Program-made: the position numbers and the translations under genes
Part shown: positions 1-7,693 of the stretch, in pieces
How positions within the stretch are numbered: the stretch's first letter is position 1
Layout: every line of letters starts with the position of its first letter
Notes under the pieces: generated by a model
Databases searched by the model: none
What the model was told of the DNA's origin: nothing
What the model saw: only the letters and a program-made list of their open reading frames with translations
NCBI GenBank assembly: GCA_022564665.1
Contig: JADFKZ010000005.1
Location: forward strand, 1 to 45,924
Source: Planctomycetota bacterium
GTDB taxonomy: Bacteria; Planctomycetota; Phycisphaerae; Phycisphaerales; SM1A02
Length of the DNA stretch: 45,924 nucleotides
Reading direction: 5' to 3'

Positions 1-567
1 GAGGTCGTCTGGAGAGGGGCAGGTGGCCAGTCGCTTGAGCCTCTGGGCCGCCACGGCCAGGGCGAGGTCAGCGATCGGCCAGACATCGGGGCGACGCAAC
101 GCCAAGAGCAGGTAGATGTCCGCCGTCCAGCGGCCGATTCCCTTTATACGTGTGAGGGTTGCGCGCACCTCGTCGTCGTGCATCGCGCCCACCGCATCCA
201 GATCGAGCCGGCCATCGATGATCGCTCGGGCCAGCTCGCGGCCATAGGTCGTTTTCTGGCGACTGAAACCGACGCGTTTGAGCTTGGCGTCGGTGAGCTT
301 CCGGAAGCGGTCCGGGGTGAGCGGCGAGGCGGCCACACGCAGACGGTCATAGGTCGCCCTGGCCGATGCCAGCGAGACCTGCTGTTCGAGGATGATTTGT
401 ATGAGCGTGGCGAAACCCGGCTCCCGCGCCCACAGCGGAGGAGGGCCATGATCCTTGAGGATCCGCCCCAGCCGCCGATCGCGACGCGCAAGAGAACGCG
501 ACGCCCGGACCAGCGTCTCATCGGTGAGTGATCGTGGCGTTGTTGCCGGGATTTGAGCCTCCGCCAT
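1..567 (-). CDS. AlkA-like DNA-3-methyladenine glycosylase II, 3' end cut by window edge
   Basis: The reading frame runs from ATG at 567 to base 1 without a stop (189 codons visible), so the C-terminus lies outside the window. Residues 138-170 carry the helix-hairpin-helix-GPD signature of base-excision glycosylases: IKGIGRWTAD is the hairpin, and PIADLAL supplies the catalytic aspartate, about D167. FATLIQIILEQQVS at 52-65 is the usual family segment that precedes the hairpin. The family removes alkylated bases such as 3-methyladenine to start base-excision repair in the cytoplasm. The start is the first ATG after the upstream stops, with a GAG about 8 nt before it. It lies 57 nt downstream of the permease gene on the same strand and may be co-transcribed with it. 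Related HhH-GPD enzymes cannot be excluded. Confidence 0.87.
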   Translation of the reverse strand, partial: MAEAQIPATTPRSLTDETLVRASRSLARRDRRLGRILKDHGPPPLWAREPGFATLIQIILEQQVSLASARATYDRLRVAASPLTPDRFRKLTDAKLKRVGFSRQKTTYGRELARAIIDGRLDLDAVGAMHDDEVRATLTRIKGIGRWTADIYLLLALRRPDVWPIADLALAVAAQRLKRLATCPSPDDL

Positions 568-624
568 CTGCTGCTCGCCGTGTCCCCGGCAATTCGTCCA
601 GTGTAGTCCTGCTCCTGAGCTCTG

Positions 625-2490
625 CTACGTCGTTCCCGCCAGCCGCCGGACGGTCATCATGAAGCTCCGCTTCATCGTCGTGTGCATGAGGTAGACACCG
701 AACCCGTAGCCGGCCGCCGCCACCGCTGCACCCACGAACAGGGCGATCCGTCCCGTCTCCGGATTGCTCGTCAGGCTCTTGGGGATCATCAACGCCGGTT
801 TCACGATCGCCATCACAAGGTTGAGGGGGCTCAGCGACGTAACCACCGCACCCAGGACGTTTATCTCCTTGCCGGCGGCAAGCCCGCACAGCCCCAGCAC
901 CCCCGCCAGGACGCCCGTCACCATAACCGCCGCGATGACGGAGCCGATCGTTCCCTTGCTCTTGATCGACCAGTGCAACCCGACCATCACGCAGACGGCG
1001 ATGAAAGGGATCAGGACCAGGGGGAGTGTGATCGCGCCCTCCGGCAGGACCACCGGAATTTCTGCAAGGCTCTGGGTCGTGCCCTCCAACGGCACGTTGG
1101 TGAGCATCACCTCGCGCCCGAACCCGCCGGCCAGGACGTAGACGGCCAGCATCAGCATGGTCACTGTCGGCACCAGGATCAGCGGAAGCAGGTACTGGAT
1201 GAGGCCGCGCAGCTTGCCGGCCAGATAGGCGCCGGGCTGTATCGGTGTGGCGAGGATGAGATCGAGCGTCCCATCCTCACGCTCGCGGGTGACGGCGGTG
1301 GCGCTGGTGTTCAGCGCGACCAGGGCGATGATCACGACCTCCGCGCCAAGAACGGTGACGACGGCAAACTGCAGCTGCTCCAGCTGTTGTTGTGCTGATT
1401 GTCCATCAAAGCCCCCGAAGTGATAGAGGGCGATCAATGTCAGCCCCACCCCGATCCCCAACGCAACGAAACCCCATCTGGCCACGATCGCCGCCAGCGT
1501 CCTGCCCCGAGCGGCCGACTCCCGCCAGGCGATCGGGTTGTGCCCGACCGACCTCGCGGGCCGCTCCACCGCTCCCTGCGCGCCGAGTCCCAGCAGCCGG
1601 CGGTGCCATGGGATGGATCCAGTCGCAGAGCCGATCAGACGCACCTGGAGGGCTGAATAGGCGATCAATACACCACTGAGGACGACGCATAGCCAGCAGA
1701 ACGTGGTAATAGGCCTGCTCATCCACATCCGAGTGATCCACGACGCTCCCGCGCCGGTCATATCGTGCGGGACGTAGATGTTGGACTTGAGCAGCACCTC
1801 CAGCGCCAGGAAGGGGTTGAGCGGCGTGAAGAAGGTGGTGAGCTTTTCCCTGATTGCTCCGGGCGCGAGCTCGCGGAGCCGTAGATCCCCGGCGTAGGTG
1901 ATGAACAAATACATGACCACCGCGGTGTAGAACCAGAACACCGCCCGTCGCCCCGCGGTCCGATTGACACTCAGCGTGACTGCGATCGCCGCGACCAGCA
2001 GTGAGCTGGAGCCCGCGATCGCGTAGCTGGCAAAGATCGATTCCCCCGGCACGCCCCCGAAATACTGCGTCACGGCAAAGAGCGGCAGGGTCGAGAAGAG
2101 CAGGGCGAGAACGAAGAACAATCTCCCGAAGAGGTTGCCGAGTACGATTTGGAGGTTGCCCAGCGGTGTGGTCAACATGATGTCCCAGGTTCTGGGATTG
2201 GCCTCCTGGGAGATCGCCCCGGCCATGAAGATCGGTGTCAGCAGGCAGATCAGACCGACCTGGAGATAGCTGATCAAAGTGAAGATCTGGGCGCCTCTGG
2301 TGGCGATCTCGCGGACGGACTGGCCCGCGCCAAGAGGGAGCATCGCGGCCAGCAGCACGAAGATCATGAGCCCCAGGTAGCAGGACCGGATCAAGAGATG
2401 TCGCGGCCGTCTCGATCCTCCCTGGACCAGACGCATACAGATCGGGTTCGTGGGAAGCAACCTCAGTAGCCAGTTGAGAAAAGCGGGCAT
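625..2490 (-). CDS. ABC-2 type transporter permease with two similar halves
   Basis: A 621-residue polytopic membrane protein. ATG at 2490 was chosen over longer in-frame starts because the hydrophobic domain begins right after it; the upstream extension is low-complexity and lies under a promoter read on the other strand. Each half carries a recognisable ABC-2 cytoplasmic loop: SQEANPRTWDIMLTTPL in the first and REREDGTLDLILATPI in the second. The protein therefore looks like a fusion of two permease modules of the GldF/NatB kind. Such proteins form the membrane channel of exporters driven by a separate ATPase. No ATPase gene is adjacent: alkA follows it and the rny region lies upstream. The substrate cannot be deduced. 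Confidence 0.85.
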   Translation of the reverse strand: MPAFLNWLLRLLPTNPICMRLVQGGSRRPRHLLIRSCYLGLMIFVLLAAMLPLGAGQSVREIATRGAQIFTLISYLQVGLICLLTPIFMAGAISQEANPRTWDIMLTTPLGNLQIVLGNLFGRLFFVLALLFSTLPLFAVTQYFGGVPGESIFASYAIAGSSSLLVAAIAVTLSVNRTAGRRAVFWFYTAVVMYLFITYAGDLRLRELAPGAIREKLTTFFTPLNPFLALEVLLKSNIYVPHDMTGAGASWITRMWMSRPITTFCWLCVVLSGVLIAYSALQVRLIGSATGSIPWHRRLLGLGAQGAVERPARSVGHNPIAWRESAARGRTLAAIVARWGFVALGIGVGLTLIALYHFGGFDGQSAQQQLEQLQFAVVTVLGAEVVIIALVALNTSATAVTREREDGTLDLILATPIQPGAYLAGKLRGLIQYLLPLILVPTVTMLMLAVYVLAGGFGREVMLTNVPLEGTTQSLAEIPVVLPEGAITLPLVLIPFIAVCVMVGLHWSIKSKGTIGSVIAAVMVTGVLAGVLGLCGLAAGKEINVLGAVVTSLSPLNLVMAIVKPALMIPKSLTSNPETGRIALFVGAAVAAAGYGFGVYLMHTTMKRSFMMTVRRLAGTT

Positions 2491-3059
2491 GTCCGACGCT
2501 CGATATGCCTGCGACGGCGGTGAATTGGGCCGATTCCGCCCTTGCGCTTGACAGGGCGGCCGCGGGAGGACGATAATACCAGCGGCTTGATAACACGGTC
2601 GTTGTGCGTATGACTTGTGCCCCGGACGGCAGCGTGCTGGCTGGGGAAGCGTTATGTGACATACGGCCCGCCCTTTCGACACGGGCGACAGCGTTTATAC
2701 TCGGCGTCCCGTGTGGCGCCGGCAGGTGCCCGATGAGCAGAGGCAGGCTCCGGCACCTGATAGATTGAATTTGCTCAGGCGATTGTGACCGACGTGTCTT
2801 TCGAACCGCAATACAGGGTGGCTCGTTTGAAAGCGCCGCCCGCGGCCCCGCGACCCGGAGGGTCGCCGAAGGAAGATGGGCAGGACGCCCGCAGGGCCGC
2901 AAGAACAAGGCGGGCACGGATGTCCGCGGCCTGGAGGGCCCTCCCTCCCCGCGGGTAGCGTTGGTCCAGTCCATGTGCGTCTCTCGTGTCGTTGCTGCGG
3001 TGTGACCCGCGGGCACACCGTGATGTGCGCCAAGGCGCAGCGGGCCGGCAACCGATCGG
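2491..3059. other. 569-bp intergenic region between permease and rny; probable long rny leader
   Basis: No convincing gene is present; the open frames here are short, arginine/proline-rich and lack family features. The stretch holds a plus-strand promoter at 2548-2577. A second possible -10 (TATACT) lies near 2695-2700. An 8-bp inverted repeat (CAGGTGCC at 2723-2730, GGCACCTG at 2752-2759) follows. Several GC-rich segments lie between 2840 and 2960. If the first promoter is used, transcription starts near 2584 and the rny mRNA has about 475 nt of leader. I looked for SRP RNA, RNase P RNA, tmRNA and 6S hallmarks and did not recognise any. Confidence 0.5.
2548..2577 (+). promoter_or_regulatory. 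Sigma-70-like promoter upstream of rny
   Basis: TTGACA at 2548-2553 is followed after 18 nt by GATAAT at 2572-2577. The -35 is a perfect consensus match and the -10 matches five of six positions. It points toward rny, 482 bp downstream of the -10. Confidence 0.6.
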
Positions 3060-4655
3060 GTGGTTGACGTGCCTGTCAATCTCATTGCCCTATCCCCTCT
3101 CGCTTCGTGGCTTGCCACCATTGCCGGTATCGCGGGGGGGTTTCTCCTCGCCTGGGTTCTGTTCGGGATGATTCCCGGCAGTACGATCCACCGGGCGAGG
3201 AGGGAGTCCGACCAGATCATCCGGGCTGCGACCGCCGAGGCGGATGCCGCCAGGCAGCGTGTGGAGCTGGAGGCGGAGAAGAAGGCCAGGGAGCGACGCG
3301 AGGCGCTGGATCGGGAGGTGGCTGAGACCGTCGCTGAAATTCGCTCGAACCAGGCTCGGCTTGCCAAACGTGAGGACAACCTCGATCAGAAGCTCGAGAA
3401 GATCTCTGAGCGGGAGTCGAAGCTCGATCGCCGCGATGCGGAATCCAAGGGACTCCAGGGTAAGCTGAACGCTGCGCGCGAAAAGCTCGAGCAGACCACG
3501 GACCAGGTCCGCCAACGGCTCACCGAGGTCTCGGGCATGACGGAAACCGAGGCCGGGCAGACGTTGCTCACCGAGGTGCGCGAGGAGATCGAGCACGAAG
3601 CGAGCGTGCTGACCAAAAAGATTCTGGAGGAAGCGGAGCAGGAAGCGCGGCGTCGGAGCCGCGAGATCACGCTCCAGGCGATTCAGCGGTACGCCGCCGA
3701 GCATGTGGTCGACGCCACCGTTCGCGCTGTTCGGATCCCGTCAGACGACATGAAGGGCCGGATCATCGGGCGCGAGGGGAGGAACATTCGCACGCTGGAA
3801 CGGGCGACGGGGGTGGACATCCTCGTGGATGACACCCCCGGCGTGATCGCCGTTTCCTGCTTCGACCCGATCCGTCGGACCATTGCCGCGGAGGCCCTGC
3901 AGTTGCTCGTCGCCGACGGGCGAGTGCACCCCACTCGCATCGAGGAGGTCGTGGAGCGGGTAAGGAGTGAGATGAGCGAGCGGATTATCAAGCACGGCCG
4001 GGACGCGGTGATCGAGGCAAACATCCGCGGGCTGCATCCCAAGATCGTGGAGGCCATGGGCAAGCTGTACTTCAGGACGAGCTACGGTCAGAACGTGCTG
4101 AAGCACTCCATTGAGGTCGCCTATCTCTGCCAGATGATCGCAGAGCAGCTGGGGCTCAACGGGGCGATCGCCCGGCGGTCGGGATACCTCCACGACATCG
4201 GCAAGGCGATGGATCACGATATGGAGGGCGGACATCCGGCCATCGGGATGGAGTTTGCACGCAAGCACGGGGAGAAGTCCGAGGCCGTCCTCAACGCGAT
4301 CGGTGGTCACCACGGCGACATCGAGGCCACGACGCCCTACACGCCCATCGTGATGGCCGCCGATGCGATCAGCGGCGCCCGGCCGGGGGCCCGGCGCGAG
4401 TCGATGGAGATGTACATCAAGCGGCTCGAACAGCTCGAGGCGATCGCTATAGAGCAGCCCCACGTCACCGAGGCCCACGCCATTCAGGCCGGACGGGAGG
4501 TTCGGGTCATCGTCAATGCGAAGAAGGCCGATGATGCCGAGGCCTTCACCATCGCCCGCGCGATTGCCAAGCGGGTCGAAGAGGAGATGACATTTCCGGG
4601 TGAGATCAAGGTGACCGTCCTGCGCGAGATCCGCGCCGAGGCGATCGCGCGATAA
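3060..4655 (+). CDS. rny: Ribonuclease Y, membrane-anchored endoribonuclease
   Basis: 531 residues, close to the usual 510-530. Order of parts: an N-terminal membrane helix (about 12-38), a long charged coiled coil (about 45-215), a KH RNA-binding domain with the GRIIGREGRNIR loop (233-244), and an HD domain with the metal-binding motif YLHDIGK (376-382) plus HHGDIEATTPY (417-427) and the family block ISGARPGARRE (437-447). RNase Y makes the initiating cuts in mRNA decay at the membrane in bacteria that use it. The start is GTG at 3060; another in-frame GTG lies 9 nt further. It is the first gene of a plus-strand run with efp and rsmA and is preceded by an unusually long leader. Confidence 0.97.
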   Translation: MVDVPVNLIALSPLASWLATIAGIAGGFLLAWVLFGMIPGSTIHRARRESDQIIRAATAEADAARQRVELEAEKKARERREALDREVAETVAEIRSNQARLAKREDNLDQKLEKISERESKLDRRDAESKGLQGKLNAAREKLEQTTDQVRQRLTEVSGMTETEAGQTLLTEVREEIEHEASVLTKKILEEAEQEARRRSREITLQAIQRYAAEHVVDATVRAVRIPSDDMKGRIIGREGRNIRTLERATGVDILVDDTPGVIAVSCFDPIRRTIAAEALQLLVADGRVHPTRIEEVVERVRSEMSERIIKHGRDAVIEANIRGLHPKIVEAMGKLYFRTSYGQNVLKHSIEVAYLCQMIAEQLGLNGAIARRSGYLHDIGKAMDHDMEGGHPAIGMEFARKHGEKSEAVLNAIGGHHGDIEATTPYTPIVMAADAISGARPGARRESMEMYIKRLEQLEAIAIEQPHVTEAHAIQAGREVRVIVNAKKADDAEAFTIARAIAKRVEEEMTFPGEIKVTVLREIRAEAIAR

Positions 4656-4695
4656 CGCAAAACCCACAACTCGATACCGTAACCTACCACCAATC

Positions 4696-5271
4696 ATGCC
4701 GATCCGAGCCACCGAAATCAAACGCGGCCAGGCACTCATGTATGAGGGCCAGCTCCAGATTGTCCTGTCGACAGAGCACGTTAAGCCTGGCAAGGGGCCG
4801 GCCTACGTCCAGGCCAAGATGAAGAACGTCCACACCGGCACCATCAAGACCAACCGGCTCAACAGCTCCGAGCGGTTGGAGGACGTGAGCATTGATCGGC
4901 GTCAGCTGCAATACCTCTACGACGCCAGCGGCCGGGGCGAGGGCCCCTTCGTGTTCATGGACAGCCAGACCTATGACCAAATCGAGATCGGCGGCGACGT
5001 GATACCCCGCCAGCAGAGCCAGTGGCTCAAGGAAGATACCGAGTGCCTGGTACTGATGTTTGACGGCAGACCCCTGGGCCTGGAGATGCCGTCCTCCGTC
5101 GAGTTGGCCGTGACCGAGACCGCTCCGCAAGCCCGGCGGGCCACCGCCACCAACCAGCTCAAGGAAGCGATCGTGGAGACCGGTGCCCGGGTTCGAGTGC
5201 CCCCGTTCATCGAGACGGGCCAGGTTGTCAGAATCAACCCGGAGACGGGTGAATATCTCGGCAAGGCGTAG
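4696..5271 (+). CDS. efp: Translation elongation factor P
   Basis: 191 residues in the three-beta-barrel EF-P layout. The N-terminal KOW-like domain carries EHVKPGKGPAYVQ; the lysine at about position 33 sits at the tip that is post-translationally modified in many bacteria. The C-terminal OB fold ends with the family pattern INPETGEYL. EF-P binds between the P and E sites and relieves stalling at polyproline. The gene starts 40 nt after the rny stop and precedes rsmA by 61 nt, so all three may share a transcript. No EpmA-, EarP- or YmfI-like modifying enzyme is in the window, so the state of the lysine is unknown. Confidence 0.97.
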   Translation: MPIRATEIKRGQALMYEGQLQIVLSTEHVKPGKGPAYVQAKMKNVHTGTIKTNRLNSSERLEDVSIDRRQLQYLYDASGRGEGPFVFMDSQTYDQIEIGGDVIPRQQSQWLKEDTECLVLMFDGRPLGLEMPSSVELAVTETAPQARRATATNQLKEAIVETGARVRVPPFIETGQVVRINPETGEYLGKA

Positions 5272-5332
5272 CACACCCAACGGAGGCACTGCGTCGCAGG
5301 GCCGGCGTTGCCGGCTGAGAGCCTCCTCGTCC

Positions 5333-6199
5333 ATGCAGACCCTGTCAGAAATCCGCGCACTGTTGGCCGAGCGGAATCTGCGGCCGAAGCGCCGGTTTGG
5401 CCAGCACTTTCTCCATGACAAAAACCTGCTGAGGAAGCTCGTTGCCGAAGCACGGATCGAGCCGGGCGATGTTGTTCTGGAGGTCGGTCCGGGGACGGGC
5501 AGCCTCACCGAGGCGCTTCTGGACCGCGGGGCCGAGGTGGTTGCCTGCGAGATCGATCGGGGGCTCGCCGCCATAATCATCGAGCGATTCGGGGGGCGTG
5601 TTTGTGTGATCCAGGGCGACTGCCTCAGCGGAACGCGGGCATTGAACCTTGACGTGGCCGAGGCGCTTGGGAACCGGCCCTTCCGGCTGGTGTCCAATTT
5701 GCCCTTTCAGGTGGCGGCCACGCTGGTGATGGTCCTGCTGGTCCACTACCCCCAGTGCCACGGCCAGTTCGTCACCGTCCAGAAGGAGGTTGCCGATCGC
5801 CTGATGGCGGAGCCGGGGACAAAGGCGTTCGGGCCGTTGGCGGTCATCGTTGGGGCCCTGGCTGAGATCCGGCAGGTTGCGCTGCTCAAGCCGTCGTGCT
5901 TTTGGCCCCAGCCCGAGGTGGACAGCGCCATGTGCGCCCTTCGGCGGCGGGTCGACCACGCTCTGAAGGATCCCGCCGCGCTGGCCGCATTTGCCGGGGT
6001 GATTTTCCGGAGCCGGCGCAAGCAGCTGGGCCGGATCCTGGGGCGCCGTTTTTCGGATTGGCCTGCAGGAGTGACGCCCGAGACGCGGCCGGAAGCGCTG
6101 GCGGTGGGGCAAGTCATCGAGTTGTGGCGGAATGCCGGCGGCTGGGCGACCCCGGAGGTCGCCAGAGCGAAGCCCAAAGAACGCCCGAAGGGCCGCTAG
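5333..6199 (+). CDS. rsmA: 16S rRNA (adenine1518-N6/adenine1519-N6)-dimethyltransferase
   Basis: 288 residues. ATG at 5333 was chosen because the family N-terminus begins here; the frame is open further upstream but would overlap efp with unrelated residues. Motifs: RFGQHFLHDKN (21-31), the SAM-binding loop VLEVGPGTGSLTEAL (48-62), the acidic CEID (72-75), the catalytic segment SNLPFQVAAT (121-130) and the substrate-side block VQKEVADRLMAEPGTKAFG. RsmA/KsgA dimethylates two adjacent adenines near the 3' end of 16S rRNA late in 30S assembly. The usual NLPY is NLPF here, a conservative aromatic change also met in relatives. The lysine/arginine-rich tail is typical. Confidence 0.96.
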   Translation: MQTLSEIRALLAERNLRPKRRFGQHFLHDKNLLRKLVAEARIEPGDVVLEVGPGTGSLTEALLDRGAEVVACEIDRGLAAIIIERFGGRVCVIQGDCLSGTRALNLDVAEALGNRPFRLVSNLPFQVAATLVMVLLVHYPQCHGQFVTVQKEVADRLMAEPGTKAFGPLAVIVGALAEIRQVALLKPSCFWPQPEVDSAMCALRRRVDHALKDPAALAAFAGVIFRSRRKQLGRILGRRFSDWPAGVTPETRPEALAVGQVIELWRNAGGWATPEVARAKPKERPKGR

Positions 6200-6356
6200 A
6201 TGATCGTGCGCGGCATTGCGCCACTTCCGATGATGGAGGGGTCGGGGTTCAAGGTTCAGCAGTGGAAGTTCGCCACTTTCCCGAACCTCCTAACCGCGAA
6301 CTCTTTAGATCAAGCGCACGCCCTGCGAGCGGTCATCGCCGAGTAGCATACGTTTC

Positions 6357-7259
6357 ATGGAAAGCGGAATACGCATCGGCATCATCGGCGGGACGGGGCT
6401 GGAGACCGCCTTGCTGGGCGGCCTCGATCCTGAAAAGGTCGCGTCCGAGTCGTGCCCGACACCATTCGGGTCGCCCAGCTGTCCCGTCATCACCGGGACG
6501 TGCGGAGACGTGTCGATCGCCCTGATCGCCCGCCACGGTATCGACCACCTGCTTAACCCTGCCGCCGTTCCATACCGAGCCAACATTTTCGCCCTCAAAT
6601 CACTGGGCTGCACGCACGTCCTCGCGTTCGGCGCGACCGGCTCGCTTCGCCAGGAGATCGCCCCCGGTGATCTGGTGATCTGCGATCAGCTCATCGACAG
6701 GACATTCACTCGCCAACGGACCTTCTACGAGAAGGCGGCGGTGCATGTCGAGTTCGCCGAGCCGTTCTGTCCGGTGATGCGACGATGGCTGAGTCAGGCC
6801 GCATCGTCGCTGGAATCAGTGACCGTGCATTCGGCGGGGACGTATGTGTGCATCGAGGGCCCGAGTTTTTCGACACGTGCTGAATCGCACCTCTACCGGC
6901 AGTGGGGCGCCGATCTTGTGGGGATGACCGCCCTGCCTGAGGCGAGGCTCGCCCGCGAGGCTGAGCTGGGTTATGCCCTGGTGGCGATGCCCGTGGACTA
7001 CGACTGCTGGAGGGAGCGAGCTGGTGATGTCGATCCCAAGTCGCTGCTGGCGCATGTCATCGACAACGTCAAGCGGGCGACCGAAGCTTCGATCAACCTT
7101 TTGACGGCGGCCCTGGGTGATGTGGCAATCCTCCGGGAGCGGCCCAGCCCGGCCGGCGATGCCCTGTCGCTGGCGATCTGGTCGGACAAGGCCAGTATCG
7201 ATCGGGGCGAAGTCCAGCGGCTGCGGCCTCTGTGGGGGAGGTATTTCGATGAGGGCTAG
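6357..7259 (+). CDS. mtnP: S-methyl-5'-thioadenosine phosphorylase family protein
   Basis: 300 residues of the trimeric purine nucleoside phosphorylase family. Visible signature parts are IGIIGGTGLE at the N-terminus (phosphate loop), the conserved RHG, the long block YVCIEGPSFSTRAES continuing into VGMTALPEARLAREAELGYA, and the base-binding acidic stretch VDYDCW, whose two aspartates favour 6-aminopurine substrates such as methylthioadenosine. The enzyme phosphorolyses MTA to adenine and methylthioribose-1-phosphate in methionine salvage. Most MTA phosphorylases have a threonine before DYD; here it is valine, so substrate preference could differ. The gene stands alone and converges on lptD. 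The 157 bp upstream include a degenerate copy of the GGTTCAAGG...CCGAACC repeat. Confidence 0.92.
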   Translation: MESGIRIGIIGGTGLETALLGGLDPEKVASESCPTPFGSPSCPVITGTCGDVSIALIARHGIDHLLNPAAVPYRANIFALKSLGCTHVLAFGATGSLRQEIAPGDLVICDQLIDRTFTRQRTFYEKAAVHVEFAEPFCPVMRRWLSQAASSLESVTVHSAGTYVCIEGPSFSTRAESHLYRQWGADLVGMTALPEARLAREAELGYALVAMPVDYDCWRERAGDVDPKSLLAHVIDNVKRATEASINLLTAALGDVAILRERPSPAGDALSLAIWSDKASIDRGEVQRLRPLWGRYFDEG

Positions 7260-7276
7260 CGCGGGTTGCGTTAAAG

Positions 7277-7340
7277 CGTAGCGGCCGATTGAATCGCCCG
7301 CGTAGCCGCCAGAGCGAGTGTGCGGCCGGAGGCCGCTACG
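7277..7340. repeat. Inverted repeat, GTAGCGGCC / GGCCGCTAC type (block D)
   Basis: Perfect 10-bp arms, CGTAGCGGCC at 7277-7286 and GGCCGCTACG at 7331-7340, flank a 44-nt centre that includes a CGAGTGTGCGGCCGGA segment. A near copy lies at 30629-30692, also between convergent genes. Possibly a bidirectional 3'-end structure. Confidence 0.6.
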
Positions 7341-7410
7341 GAGCGCTCGAAACAATTCTGAATCGAAAGGATCTGGCCTCGTGCCATTTCCACGTAGCCA
7401 GTTTCACGCT

Positions 7411-7452
7411 CTGAAGAACTCACCGCGGAGGGTGCAGAGAGCCGCAGAGAGG
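7411..7452 (+). repeat. Dispersed repeat block A, forward copy
   Basis: CTGAAGAACTCACCGCGGAG and following purine-rich sequence match the CACCGCGGAGGGCCGCGGAGA block seen at 25519, 35709 and, reversed, at 7660, 17274 and 39850. It lies inverted to the copy at 7660-7693 within the same intergenic region. Confidence 0.6.
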
Positions 7453-7502
7453 GTGACACGAAGAGCCCAGCCCTCTGTGTTTCGCTCGGCCAAGCCCTCG
7501 GC

Positions 7503-7693
7503 TTGGGTTGGCTGTGACGGAGTCCAGATCGCATCGGGACGATGCCATGGTTCGTGCGACGTCAAGAAGACCGGGCCTTCGCTTCGCTCAGACCCAGCCA
7601 CCCGAACTCAGCCCCAGCCACCCGACCAACTCCTCTGCGGCTGGCAGCTGATAGCTGACAGCCTTTCTCTCCGCGGCTCTCCGCGGTGAATCT
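7503..7693 (-). repeat. Composite 3'-flank repeat (blocks A-E-B) behind lptD; holds the empty intron site
   Basis: Read on the minus strand from the lptD stop, the order is block A (AGATTCACCGCGGAG, to about 7660), block E (CTGTCAGCTATCAGCTGCC, 7640-7662) and block B (GGGTGGCTGG and GAAGCGAAGGCCCGGTCTTC, to 7503). The same order is found behind the VWA gene at 17213-17328. The 7503-7612 part aligns with the two flanks of the group II intron, with CCGGTCTTC joined directly to TTGACGTCG, which makes it an uninterrupted version of the insertion site. Confidence 0.75.

Noticed and set aside
2830-2960. SRP, RNase P or 6S RNA in the rny leader
   Set aside because: GC-rich and structured-looking, but the conserved core sequences of these RNAs are absent.
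1406-3379. Very long minus-strand open frame across the permease 5' half and the rny start
   Set aside because: It is a shadow of GC-rich coding DNA: arginine/serine/proline-rich, no family motif, and it crosses two real genes in other frames.
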